Assembly (NCBI GenBank): GCA_003171235.1
Contig: PMYM01000019.1
Coordinates: forward strand, 10,375-37,740
Direction of reading: 5' to 3'
Length of the DNA stretch: 27,366 bases
Origin: Phycisphaerales bacterium
GTDB taxonomy: Bacteria > Planctomycetota > Phycisphaerae > SM23-33
Shown: positions 1-6,442 of the stretch, piece after piece
Layout of the letters: each line of letters opens with the position of its first letter
How positions within the stretch are numbered: position 1 is the stretch's first letter
The notes under the pieces: generated by a model
The model's input: only the letters and a program-made list of their open reading frames with translations
What the model was told of the DNA's origin: nothing
Database searches by the model: none
Translations under genes and position numbers: made by a program

Positions 1-269
1 CCCATGCCGCCGGCGCGCACCTGGCGGGAGAGGGTCTGCACGGCTTCGAGCTTGGGCTGGAGGACCTTGAATTCCGCGTCGTCAGTGATGCCCAGGGCGT
101 CCTTGATGGCCTGGTCGCGCCGGGCCTGTGCCGCGGCTGGATCGAAATTCCCGCGGTTGCCCCGCCCATTGGCGGGTTGCGAGGCCTGCTGCGAGACCGC
201 CTGGCCCAGCAAGGCCACGGTGATTCCGGCCAACACCACTAACACGAACTTGCTTGCACGGTGCAACAT
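1..269 (-). CDS. Secreted protein of unknown function, partial (C-terminus off the left edge)
   Basis: An open minus-strand frame starts at the ATG at 269 and runs off the window after 89 codons. A strong ribosome binding site (AAGGAGAT) lies just upstream of the ATG. The N-terminus (MLHRASKFVLVVLAGITVAL) is basic then hydrophobic, followed by a Gln/Ala stretch, as in a Sec signal peptide. The mature part is rich in Asn, Gly, Ala and Gln, then has an amphipathic stretch containing LGITDDAEFKVLQPKLEAV. That stretch recalls the helical LTxxQ-type proteins encoded next door, but I see no LTxxQ motif. It lies 38 nt downstream of the Spy-like gene and is probably the last or a late gene of the sigma-factor operon. 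Function is not recognised; a role in the same envelope-sensing system is inference from position. Confidence 0.75.
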   Translation of the reverse strand, partial: MLHRASKFVLVVLAGITVALLGQAVSQQASQPANGRGNRGNFDPAAAQARRDQAIKDALGITDDAEFKVLQPKLEAVQTLSRQVRAGGM

Positions 270-307
270 GACATCTCCTTTTCTTGCGAGGCCTGGTAAA
301 CGGGCGG

Positions 308-829
308 CTAGTCTCCCACGCGGGAGACGGGCCGCTCGTCGATAGTGCTACGGCTGGTCGAACTGCTTGAGGCTCGGCGTCGCGGGCCCCGGAAGCCGGG
401 CGGGCCGTCGCCGCGATCGCTACGCTCTTTGAGTATCTGGTCGTACTTGGCCGCCTGCTCGGGCGTGAGGATCTCCCGCATGCGATGGGCGGCCTCCTCG
501 AATGCCCGCTTGTTCTCCTGGTCAAGTTTTTCGGAAGACTCCTGCCGGATGGCGTCGTAGGCCGACTTCTGCGACTCGCTCAGCAGGGCATCTATCTTCT
601 GGTTTCGCTCCTGCGTCGTGGCCGTGCGGCGGTCCCGCATTTGCCGGTAGGCTTCGCCCCAGAGCGCTTGCGACTTTTCCGTCTGCTGGGGCGTGAGGTT
701 CAGTTGGTCTTCCAGGAAGGAGTGCCTGGCGGGGGGCTGGCGCAGCCTCAGGACCAGCGCCCCCAGCGCCGCCCCGGCGATGAAGGCCAGCAGGAAACAG
801 CCCACAAAAATCAGCTTGGTCTTGGTCAT
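308..829 (-). CDS. Membrane-anchored Spy/CpxP/CnrX-like periplasmic protein (LTxxQ family)
   Basis: A 173-residue protein with one N-terminal hydrophobic segment (about residues 6-27) followed by a highly charged helical region. Two LTxxQ-type motifs are visible, LTPQQ (45-49) and LTPEQ (121-125), the hallmark of the Spy/CpxP/CnrX superfamily of periplasmic chaperone-like or metal-sensing proteins. His36 lies before the first motif and His115/Met117 just before the second, broadly recalling the His/Met metal ligands of CnrX; metal binding is inference. The Ser/Arg-rich tail after residue 135 looks disordered. Its start overlaps the stop of the anti-sigma gene by 4 nt (ATGA), so the two are translationally coupled. 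This supports a role as the periplasmic sensor that works with the anti-sigma factor, as in CnrYXH. The family assignment is good; the ligand is unknown. Confidence 0.82.
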   Translation of the reverse strand: MTKTKLIFVGCFLLAFIAGAALGALVLRLRQPPARHSFLEDQLNLTPQQTEKSQALWGEAYRQMRDRRTATTQERNQKIDALLSESQKSAYDAIRQESSEKLDQENKRAFEEAAHRMREILTPEQAAKYDQILKERSDRGDGPPGFRGPRRRASSSSTSRSTIDERPVSRVGD

Positions 830-1278
830 GGGCGGGCCTTTCCGGAAAGATCATCGGCCAACCACATGGCCAGTTGCTCCTCCGAAGAACCAGCCTGGTC
901 GGCGGCAGTTTGGCTGATGGCCTGCGCTTCCCACAGGGGCGAGGGCCCCTGGGCCGCGGAAAGCGAGGCCTGCTCCGCCAGTCCCACGCAGCAGGCCACA
1001 AGCACGGCGGCGGCCACGGCGGCCAGGGTCTCGGCCAGGCGCAGCGCCCCGCGCTGGGGCAGGCGGTCCGCCCAGCGGTGCAGCCGGGCCAGGGCCGCCC
1101 TGTCCAACTCCGCCCGCGGCATCGAACGCAGCAGGTCCGACAGCCGCTCCAGCCGCTCCAGTTCGGACACGCACGCGGCGCAAAGGGCCAGGTGTTCCTG
1201 CATGTTGGAGCGTTCCTGCGGCGACATCTGGCCGTCCAGGTAGGCCCCCAGGCGGAGGGATTGTTGGCATTCAATCAT
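826..1278 (-). CDS. Anti-sigma factor with N-terminal zinc-finger (zf-HC2/ZAS type) and one transmembrane segment
   Basis: A 150-residue protein. The N-terminus carries the anti-sigma zinc-finger signature His29-x3-Cys33-x2-Cys36, with an additional Cys4. A hydrophobic segment at about 80-102 (LAETLAAVAAAVLVACCVGL) would place the finger domain in the cytoplasm and a roughly 50-residue tail outside. ZAS-type anti-sigma factors hold their cognate ECF sigma factor inactive until a signal releases it. The gene lies 23 nt downstream of the sigma factor gene and overlaps the Spy-like gene by ATGA, the normal layout for such a module. The periplasmic tail contains no recognisable sensor domain, consistent with sensing being delegated to the neighbouring Spy-like protein. 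That division of labour is inferred. Confidence 0.88.
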   Translation of the reverse strand: MIECQQSLRLGAYLDGQMSPQERSNMQEHLALCAACVSELERLERLSDLLRSMPRAELDRAALARLHRWADRLPQRGALRLAETLAAVAAAVLVACCVGLAEQASLSAAQGPSPLWEAQAISQTAADQAGSSEEQLAMWLADDLSGKARP

Positions 1279-1301
1279 GGTCTTGCTCGATTATCTGGAC
1301 T

Positions 1302-1880
1302 CTAGGCCAGGTAGTCCTTCAAAAGTTCGGCCAGGCGGCGGCGGGCCCGGTGCAGCCGCGATTCAACCGTCCCTTGCGGCACCTGCAATACCTGGGCGAT
1401 CTCGGCATACGACATCCGCTCCATCTCCCGCAGCAGGATGGCCTGACGCTGCTCGGGCGAGAGGGCCTCCAGGGCCGCCTGCACGTCCAGGCGTGCGTCC
1501 TGGCCGGCAAAGGCCGACTGCCTGGCCGGTGCGACCTGCTCGCCGCGGGCATCGTCCTGCAGGCTCGGATGCAGCCGCAGGCGGCGAAACTGCCCCGCCA
1601 CCTGGCGAACCAGGATCTGCGCCAGCCAGGTCCGCGGCGACGCCTCAGCCCGGAAAGAACCGGCTTGGCGAAAGGCCGCGGCCAGCGTCTCCTGCAGGGC
1701 GTCTTCGGCGTCTTCCTTCCGGCAGCCCAGGGACACCGCCAGCCGATACAACTCGCCCGCCCGGCGGTCCACCAACTGGTGGAAGGCGGCCATGTCGCCC
1801 TGGCCGGCCCGCCGGAGCAGGTCCAGGTCCGTCGGCTCGCAGGGGCGGCTTTCCGCCGGCTGGGTTACGTCCTTGCCCAT
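1302..1880 (-). CDS. ECF-type RNA polymerase sigma-70 family sigma factor
   Basis: A 192-residue protein with the two-domain ECF layout. Region 2 covers about residues 20-92, including EDALQETLAAAFRQAGSFR and the promoter-melting segment SPRTWLAQILVR. Region 4 covers about 132-186 (LSPEQRQAILLREMERMSYA, then an HTH ending TVESRLHRARRRLAELL). No extra C-terminal sensory domain is present, fitting control by the separate anti-sigma factor directly downstream. The ATG at 1880 was chosen because the protein before region 2 is then a normal length; no strong Shine-Dalgarno is visible. It heads a four-gene minus-strand operon (sigma, anti-sigma, Spy-like, secreted protein). Which ECF group it belongs to cannot be told by eye. 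Confidence 0.93.
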   Translation of the reverse strand: MGKDVTQPAESRPCEPTDLDLLRRAGQGDMAAFHQLVDRRAGELYRLAVSLGCRKEDAEDALQETLAAAFRQAGSFRAEASPRTWLAQILVRQVAGQFRRLRLHPSLQDDARGEQVAPARQSAFAGQDARLDVQAALEALSPEQRQAILLREMERMSYAEIAQVLQVPQGTVESRLHRARRRLAELLKDYLA

Positions 1881-2098
1881 ATAGTTGCTAACCTAGCCAG
1901 TTTCCTTCCCGCAAAAGAGGAATTATCTTCACGCCCGTCAGCCGCTGAACTCTTGGACGCCTTAGCCCCTCGTCCTTATGCCGAAAAACCCCCTGGTCTA
2001 ATCTGTTAACGTTGGTTACGGGCTGATCTTGCCGCTCTGGGGAGGCGCGTTCCACTAATTGCCGGATAACAGTGCTGAACGGCCAAGCCTCAGTCAGT

Positions 2099-2201
2099 AG
2101 GGTGGGAGGAATCGGCCGAAGGCCGATCTCCCACCAAAGCAGAAAAACGAATACGGAACAAACGGTGGGAGACCGCCCTGCGGGCGGTTCCTCCCACCCT
2201 A
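2099..2201. repeat. 103-bp composite inverted repeat made of two hairpins (MITE-like)
   Basis: Two hairpins share the outer arm GGTGGGAG/CTCCCACC. The left one (2101-2135) has an inner ATCGGCC-GAA-GGCCGAT stem with a 2-nt GA bulge on its 5' side. The right one (2164-2198) has inner ACCGCCC-TGC-GGGCGGT with the 2-nt bulge on the 3' side. The right hairpin is therefore an inverted copy of the left in its outer part, and the whole element is bounded by TAGGGTGGGAGGA and its reverse complement. The rest of the intergenic region 1881-2303 shows no coding potential that I can support; it should contain the sigma operon promoter, but no convincing box was found. Confidence 0.85.
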
Positions 2202-2303
2202 AAGGTCTTGCGGAAACGCAACGGGCACGCCCGCCGATCCCGCGGGCGTCTTGGCCTCAAGGATCTGCGAGCATGCCCGCTGAGCAGGGTTTGTTCGCGT
2301 TGC

Positions 2304-4058
2304 TCACTTCACGTGGTAGTTCACCAGCGGCCAGGCGCCCTGGGGCTTGTCCTTGCCGAACAGCGCGGCTGCGGCAAAGCGCAGGCTTTCGGGCGTGTTG
2401 GCGAAGGTGCAAAGCGCGGTTTTTATGCCCTCCGGCAGGGCCATGGGATAAGGGCTGTTGGTGATGATTATCACCTTGTGGCCCTTCTCCAGGAGCTTCT
2501 TTGCCAGTTGGACGTTGCTGGCCTCGACCCGGTAGTAGAAGCTGGTCATCACCACCACGTCGACGTCCTTGGCCAGGTCCAGGATCAGTTGCTCGTCGTC
2601 CGGCGTGGCCTTGAACTCAGTGTCGGCCGCCACGATGTTCATGGAGTGGGAATACATCGCCTCGGTGAAGTTCAGCCGGTGCAGGGAAGTGTTCAGGCCC
2701 ATGTAGATATGCTCGAGCTTCTGCTCGACCACCAGCAGCCTCTTCTCCGGGGACAAGGGCAACAGGCCTTCCTGGTCCTTGAGCATGACGGCGGCCCGGC
2801 AAGCGGCCTGGGCGGCCAGCTCGATGGTGACCTTGTCGCGGATGGGCCGCTCGGCGCGGGCGGGGTCCACCTGGCCGGCCTTCTTGAACAGGCCGCGGTT
2901 GTACTTCACCCGCAGGATGCGGCGGACCTTGTCATCCAGTTCTTCGGTGGGGATGCGGCCCTGCTGGACGTACTTGAGGGTTTCCAGGAAGCCCTGGTCG
3001 CGATAAACGGTCTCGGTCTTGTTGAGGACCAGGTCGGCCCCAGCCTCCAGCGCCCGGGCGCAGGCCTCCGGCAGGCCGTAGCGCTTCATCAGGGCGCCCA
3101 TGGAGATGGCGTCGGTGGTGACCACGCCCTGGAAGCCCAATTCATTGCGGAGCAGGTCGGTGATGATCTTGCGCGAGACGGTGGCGATGACGCCCGGATC
3201 CAGGGCGGTATAGACGTTGTGGGCGATCATGATGCAGTCCAGGCCGTTGGCGATCAGCGTGCGGTAGGGGACCAGTTCCACATCGTCCAGGCGTTTGCGG
3301 TCAACTTCCAGGGTGGGGGTGTCGAAGTGGGCGTCGCTCATGCTGTCGCCGCGCCCGGGGAAGTGCTTGGCCGTGGTGATCATTCCGCCGGCCTGCATAC
3401 CCTTCATGGCTGCCAGGGCGAACTCGGCCACCCGCTTGGGATCGTCGCCGAAGGAGCGGATGCCGATCTCGGGGTTTTGGGGGTTGATGTTGACGTCCAC
3501 CACCGGCGAGTGAATGCAGTTGATGCCGATGGCGCTGAGCTGCCTGGCCATGGCCTTATTGACCTCGAAGACGAAGGCCGGATCGTTGCTGGCGGCCAGG
3601 CCCATGGGCATGGGGAACAGGTTGATGCCCCCGAAAAGGTAGTTGCGCCCGATGTCGCCTTCCTGGTCGACCGCCATGTTCAGCGGGATGCCTCCCGGCC
3701 GGCTGGTGGCAAGGGCCTGGAGCTTGTTGAGCAGCGTGGCGTACTCGGACGGGCTGATCGCGCCCAGCTCGCCCGGCAGGAAAAGCGTCTCGGGGATGGG
3801 CTTGTAGCCTGGGGGGTACGCGTAGGCCCCGCCGCCGGTGTCAAACCCGTAATACTTGTGCCGCTTGCCGGTCTGGTAGGCCGGCTGGAGGCGCAGGTTG
3901 CCGGCGTGGAGCTTGGTGATGGCGTCCACCACGGAGGGGGTGACCAGCCATCCGCTGTACAGGTAGGTGAAGCACTGGCCCACCTTCTGCTCCAGGGACA
4001 TCTGGCTGAGTATGCCTTCGATGAACTGTTCGCGTGCTGGGTTCTTCCTTGTAGTCAT
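2304..4058 (-). CDS. Glycoside hydrolase family 3 protein (NagZ-type beta-N-acetylhexosaminidase-like)
   Basis: A 584-residue protein counted from the ATG at 4058; a TTG 39 nt further upstream would add 13 residues that do not look conserved. The GH3 N-terminal barrel covers about 10-370. It contains the NagZ-type signature AKHFPGRGDSMSDAH (230-244), which carries the Asp-x-His dyad (D242, H244) used as general acid/base by NagZ-like enzymes, and TTDAISMGAL with the predicted nucleophile D316. Motif DQEG (131-134) is also typical. A GH3 C-terminal domain follows at about 415-580. The usual PGHG reads PGRG here. No signal peptide is visible, so a cytoplasmic role in cell-wall or amino-sugar recycling is likely, although at 584 residues it is larger than single-domain NagZ. 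Substrate preference cannot be proven from sequence. It is a single gene flanked by repeats. Confidence 0.88.
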   Translation of the reverse strand: MTTRKNPAREQFIEGILSQMSLEQKVGQCFTYLYSGWLVTPSVVDAITKLHAGNLRLQPAYQTGKRHKYYGFDTGGGAYAYPPGYKPIPETLFLPGELGAISPSEYATLLNKLQALATSRPGGIPLNMAVDQEGDIGRNYLFGGINLFPMPMGLAASNDPAFVFEVNKAMARQLSAIGINCIHSPVVDVNINPQNPEIGIRSFGDDPKRVAEFALAAMKGMQAGGMITTAKHFPGRGDSMSDAHFDTPTLEVDRKRLDDVELVPYRTLIANGLDCIMIAHNVYTALDPGVIATVSRKIITDLLRNELGFQGVVTTDAISMGALMKRYGLPEACARALEAGADLVLNKTETVYRDQGFLETLKYVQQGRIPTEELDDKVRRILRVKYNRGLFKKAGQVDPARAERPIRDKVTIELAAQAACRAAVMLKDQEGLLPLSPEKRLLVVEQKLEHIYMGLNTSLHRLNFTEAMYSHSMNIVAADTEFKATPDDEQLILDLAKDVDVVVMTSFYYRVEASNVQLAKKLLEKGHKVIIITNSPYPMALPEGIKTALCTFANTPESLRFAAAALFGKDKPQGAWPLVNYHVK

Positions 4059-4147
4059 AGTCCAAAGATTGTTGCACGTTTGGCGGGCCAAGGTCAAGGG
4101 TGTAGGCCCGGCGAACTCCCGCCGGTCAGCATGCCTGTTCTTCTTAA

Positions 4148-4170
4148 TAGCCCCCGACGTGAGTCGGGGG
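4148..4170. repeat. REP-like palindrome, family TAG-CCCCCG...CGGGGG, copy 1
   Basis: A hairpin with perfect arms around a GTGA loop (core CCCCCGACGTGAGTCGGGGG) preceded by TAG. Identical to the copy at 4230-4252 and nearly identical to the one at 4815-4838. It lies upstream of the GH3 gene. Confidence 0.85.
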
Positions 4171-4223
4171 TTCGGGGTTGTGGGTTGCGGGTTCCCGGTT
4201 GGGAGTTCTGGGTTCTGCGTTGC
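4168..4223. repeat. Degenerate heptanucleotide tandem array, consensus GGGTTNN, eight units
   Basis: Reading from 4168 in steps of seven gives eight consecutive units in which GGGTT (or a one-base variant such as CGGTT, GAGTT, GCGTT) is followed by two variable bases. The array exactly bridges the two identical palindromes on either side. It resembles the short tandemly repeated repetitive (STRR) heptamers described in cyanobacteria in style, though not in sequence. Confidence 0.8.
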
Positions 4224-4229
4224 TTCTTG

Positions 4230-4252
4230 TAGCCCCCGACGTGAGTCGGGGG
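4230..4252. repeat. REP-like palindrome, copy 2
   Basis: Second identical copy of the TAG plus CCCCCGACGTGAGTCGGGGG hairpin, in the same orientation as copy 1 and 82 nt away from it. It lies just beyond the 3' end of the minus-strand lipoprotein gene and could act as an mRNA 3' end stabiliser or terminator stem; no T-tract is present. Confidence 0.85.
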
Positions 4253-4292
4253 TTTCAGATTGTTCTTGGTCTGACTGGAAGCTTACGGCCGG

Positions 4293-4745
4293 TTATTTTG
4301 CAGTCGCAATCATGCCTTCGGCCAGGCCCAACAGGGCGGCCGCCCTGGCGGGCGGGCTGGGCAGTCGCCGGGCCCAGGCGATCGCGCCGGCTGGGTCGCC
4401 GGCCCTGGCTTGGGCGCTGGCAAGGCTGCGGATGACCGGGGGGGCAAAACCCGCGAAGGCCTTGGCGTAGGCCGATGCCGCCCGGCCGCCCAGCGCCTGG
4501 TCCAACTCCATGGCCGCTGCCGCCAGGTCGCCCGCCGCGAGTTGGGCGGCGGAAATCGACCCGAGCAGTTCCGCGTCAGGCGCAACAGCGCCGCTGCCCC
4601 TGGCCGCCTGGGCCGCCTCAGCCAGCACCGCCGACGCCGCCGGAGCGGGCGAGACATTTCGCTGACGGATTGCGTTCTGCGGACCAGTGCACGCCCCAAG
4701 CAGGAAAACCGCCGGGATCGCCAGGACGAGTGACTTGACCTTCAT
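4293..4745 (-). CDS. Small Ala-rich lipoprotein of unknown function
   Basis: 150 residues from the ATG at 4745, chosen because AAGGAG lies 6 nt upstream; an earlier in-frame start would place 8 extra residues before the signal. The N-terminus MKVKSLVLAIPAVFLLGACT is a lipoprotein signal with a lipobox ending at Cys19, so the protein should be lipidated and envelope-anchored. The mature part is almost entirely helical and Ala/Gly-rich, with repeated phrases of the kind AAQLAAGDLAAAAMELDQAL and SLASAQARAGDPAGAIAWAR, which look like two or three degenerate TPR helical hairpins. No enzymatic motif is seen. It is monocistronic, with the methyltransferase cassette on the other side of its promoter. 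Confidence 0.78.
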   Translation of the reverse strand: MKVKSLVLAIPAVFLLGACTGPQNAIRQRNVSPAPAASAVLAEAAQAARGSGAVAPDAELLGSISAAQLAAGDLAAAAMELDQALGGRAASAYAKAFAGFAPPVIRSLASAQARAGDPAGAIAWARRLPSPPARAAALLGLAEGMIATAK

Positions 4746-4767
4746 TGCCGTCTCCTTGCCCGGCGAC

Positions 4768-4797
4768 AATATACCGCAAAAGCCCCCGCCTGGTCAC
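4768..4797 (-). promoter_or_regulatory. Candidate sigma-70 promoter for the lipoprotein gene
   Basis: On the minus strand, -10-like TATATT (4773-4768) and -35-like GTGACC (4797-4792) are separated by 18 nt, upstream of a 22-nt leader containing the AAGGAG ribosome binding site. Each box matches 4 or 5 of 6 consensus positions. Confidence 0.4.
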
Positions 4798-4814
4798 GCC
4801 CTTGCACTTGCTTA

Positions 4815-4838
4815 TAGCCCCCGGCGTGAGCCGGGGGG
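4815..4838. repeat. REP-like palindrome, copy 3 (variant)
   Basis: TAG followed by CCCCCGGCGTGAGCCGGGGG, differing from copies 1 and 2 by a compensating A/T to G/C change in the stem. The compensatory substitution keeps the hairpin, which supports selection on, or copying of, a structured element. Confidence 0.85.
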
Positions 4839-4941
4839 CCTGCGGTTACAGAAGGTGGTGCAAAGAAAAACGGGCTTGTGCCCTCGAAAAAAACCACGTT
4901 GCATCGGCGTGCGACTGTGCGTGGCAGAGTGTGGCGACCGG

Positions 4942-4970
4942 TTGCAAAACCTGCCCCAGGTTGCTACAGT
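4942..4970 (+). promoter_or_regulatory. Candidate promoter of the restriction-modification cassette with an embedded operator-like palindrome
   Basis: TTGCAA (4942-4947) and TACAGT (4965-4970) are spaced by exactly 17 nt. The spacer contains a perfect inverted repeat AACCTG-CCC-CAGGTT (4948-4962). A dyad between the -35 and -10 boxes is the normal place for a repressor site, and several type II methyltransferases repress their own gene. Box matches are 4 of 6 each. Confidence 0.5.
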
Positions 4971-5005
4971 CCTGGGCGGCGAGTCATGGTGAAAGAGGTG
5001 GGTTG

Positions 5006-6439
5006 TTGAACGGCGACCGAGTAATCAGGCTGCGCATAACTGAGGGCAACGTTAGGCAGAGTTTTTTGCCCCTGGGAGGCCACCTTGATTTCTTCCCATC
5101 CGACGTGTTCGGTTCTTCATCATCGGCCTGTCACGCAAAATCGAAATCCCTTTGCTTGGAGGTCCACGGCCTCCCGGAACCCATCGTTACAGATATTCCC
5201 ACGGACGCAAAGTCTGGGCACCCGCGCGCACTTTTTCGGAAGCGTGCATGGATCCGCCTGTTCTTCAAGACCAACGGAATTCATCCCGGCGACACGGTAA
5301 TGATTGAGCGTTTGGGCGACTACCACTATCGCGTTGCTTGCGCGAACAACCCTCATTCTCCGAAGCACTCTGGCAAAGGCCCTGAACCCATCCGAGCAAT
5401 CGACCTCTTCTCTGGCCCAGGTGGGTTGACTCTGGGGCTCAAGGAAGCTGGAGTGGAGCCGCTTTGCTGCGTTGAAATGCGCCGTGAAGCTGTGGAAACT
5501 TACAGAAAGCATACGCCCGACGCTGAGCATCACTGCGAAGACATCAGGCAAGTTGACTTCAGCAGGTATCGCAGGGCGGTTACGCTGGTTTTTGGGGGCC
5601 CCCCATGCCAACCATTTTCGACAGGCGGATTGCGGAAAGGTGCGGCCGACTCCCGTGATATGATCCCGGCATTCCTGTCGGTCGTGGCGACCGTGCAGCC
5701 GGAAGCCCTCTTGATGGAAAATGTTCCTGGGCTTGCAGTATCATCTCGCATTGAGTATTTGAATTGGGTTCTTGGGTGCGTGCGAAAACTCGGCTATATT
5801 CCCGTGTGGCGGATTCTGAATGCCGCGCACTATGGCGTGCCAGAGAATCGCCGGAGGCTGTTTATCGTGGGCCTCCGAGGAAGACAGTTTTGGTTTCCCA
5901 AGCCTACGCATGGGCCAGGAACTAACAGGCCACTTGTGCCTTCGTCCGCCATCATTGGTTTTGAACCCATTGGCGAACCGCCGGCATGTCCGGTTGTCTA
6001 CGCCAAGTACCCCGATCTTCGACCAAGCCCTTATGCTGGCCAACTCTACAACGGAGGGGGTCGGCCGATCGACCTGAATAAACCCTGCCACACGATTCTT
6101 GCTTCTGCTGGCGGATATAAAACTCATTGGGTCGATACGCAGAGGATTGCGCCAAAGTATCATCTTCATCTCATGTCTGGCGGCAAGCCCTGGGAAGGCG
6201 CGGTGCCTGGTGCGCGCCGCTTGACTGTCGAAGAATCGGCTTTGATCCAAACGTTCCCCAAGTGGTTAACCTTTGCAGGATCGCGCAGCGCTCAGTATAC
6301 CCAGGTTGGGGATGCTGTTCCCCCTATGCTTGCCGAACAGTTGGGGTTGTCCCTCGTCCGGCAACTGAAGGGCGACGCCCCTAATGAATCCTCTCATTTT
6401 CCGCCAAATGCGGCGCCCCAACTACTCTGGGAGGAATAG
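5006..6439 (+). CDS. DNA (cytosine-5-)-methyltransferase of a restriction-modification cassette, with N-terminal extension
   Basis: 477 residues from a TTG at 5006 preceded by AAAGAGGTG; no ATG or GTG gives a better start. Transfers a methyl group from SAM to C5 of cytosine. Motif I DLFSGPGGLTLG (133-144), motif IV GGPPCQPFS with catalytic Cys201, motif VI ENVPGL (239-243), motif VIII NAAHYGVPENRRRLFIVG (272-289) and motif X QVGDAVPPMLA (433-443) are all present. The target-recognition region (about 295-405) is compact. Residues 1-115 lie outside the catalytic core: they contain GGHLDFFPSDVFG and end with FRKRAWIRLFFKTNGIHPGDTVMIERL, a pattern that recalls B3/EcoRII-N-type DNA-binding folds (weak inference). 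GC content is visibly lower than that of neighbours (27 G/C in the 60 bases at 5701-5760), suggesting acquisition by transfer. It is followed 3 nt later by the presumed restriction gene. Confidence 0.93.
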   Translation: MNGDRVIRLRITEGNVRQSFLPLGGHLDFFPSDVFGSSSSACHAKSKSLCLEVHGLPEPIVTDIPTDAKSGHPRALFRKRAWIRLFFKTNGIHPGDTVMIERLGDYHYRVACANNPHSPKHSGKGPEPIRAIDLFSGPGGLTLGLKEAGVEPLCCVEMRREAVETYRKHTPDAEHHCEDIRQVDFSRYRRAVTLVFGGPPCQPFSTGGLRKGAADSRDMIPAFLSVVATVQPEALLMENVPGLAVSSRIEYLNWVLGCVRKLGYIPVWRILNAAHYGVPENRRRLFIVGLRGRQFWFPKPTHGPGTNRPLVPSSAIIGFEPIGEPPACPVVYAKYPDLRPSPYAGQLYNGGGRPIDLNKPCHTILASAGGYKTHWVDTQRIAPKYHLHLMSGGKPWEGAVPGARRLTVEESALIQTFPKWLTFAGSRSAQYTQVGDAVPPMLAEQLGLSLVRQLKGDAPNESSHFPPNAAPQLLWEE

Positions 6440-6442
6440 TCG

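Noticed and set aside
2208..4232. 674-codon open frame on the plus strand opposite the GH3 gene
   Set aside because: It is the antisense shadow of the GH3 gene in GC-rich DNA; its translation shows no known motifs, and the minus-strand GH3 frame has complete family signatures.
4148..4252. Two identical hairpins separated by spacer as a CRISPR array
   Set aside because: Only two repeats, with a heptamer tandem array rather than a unique spacer between them, and no cas genes.
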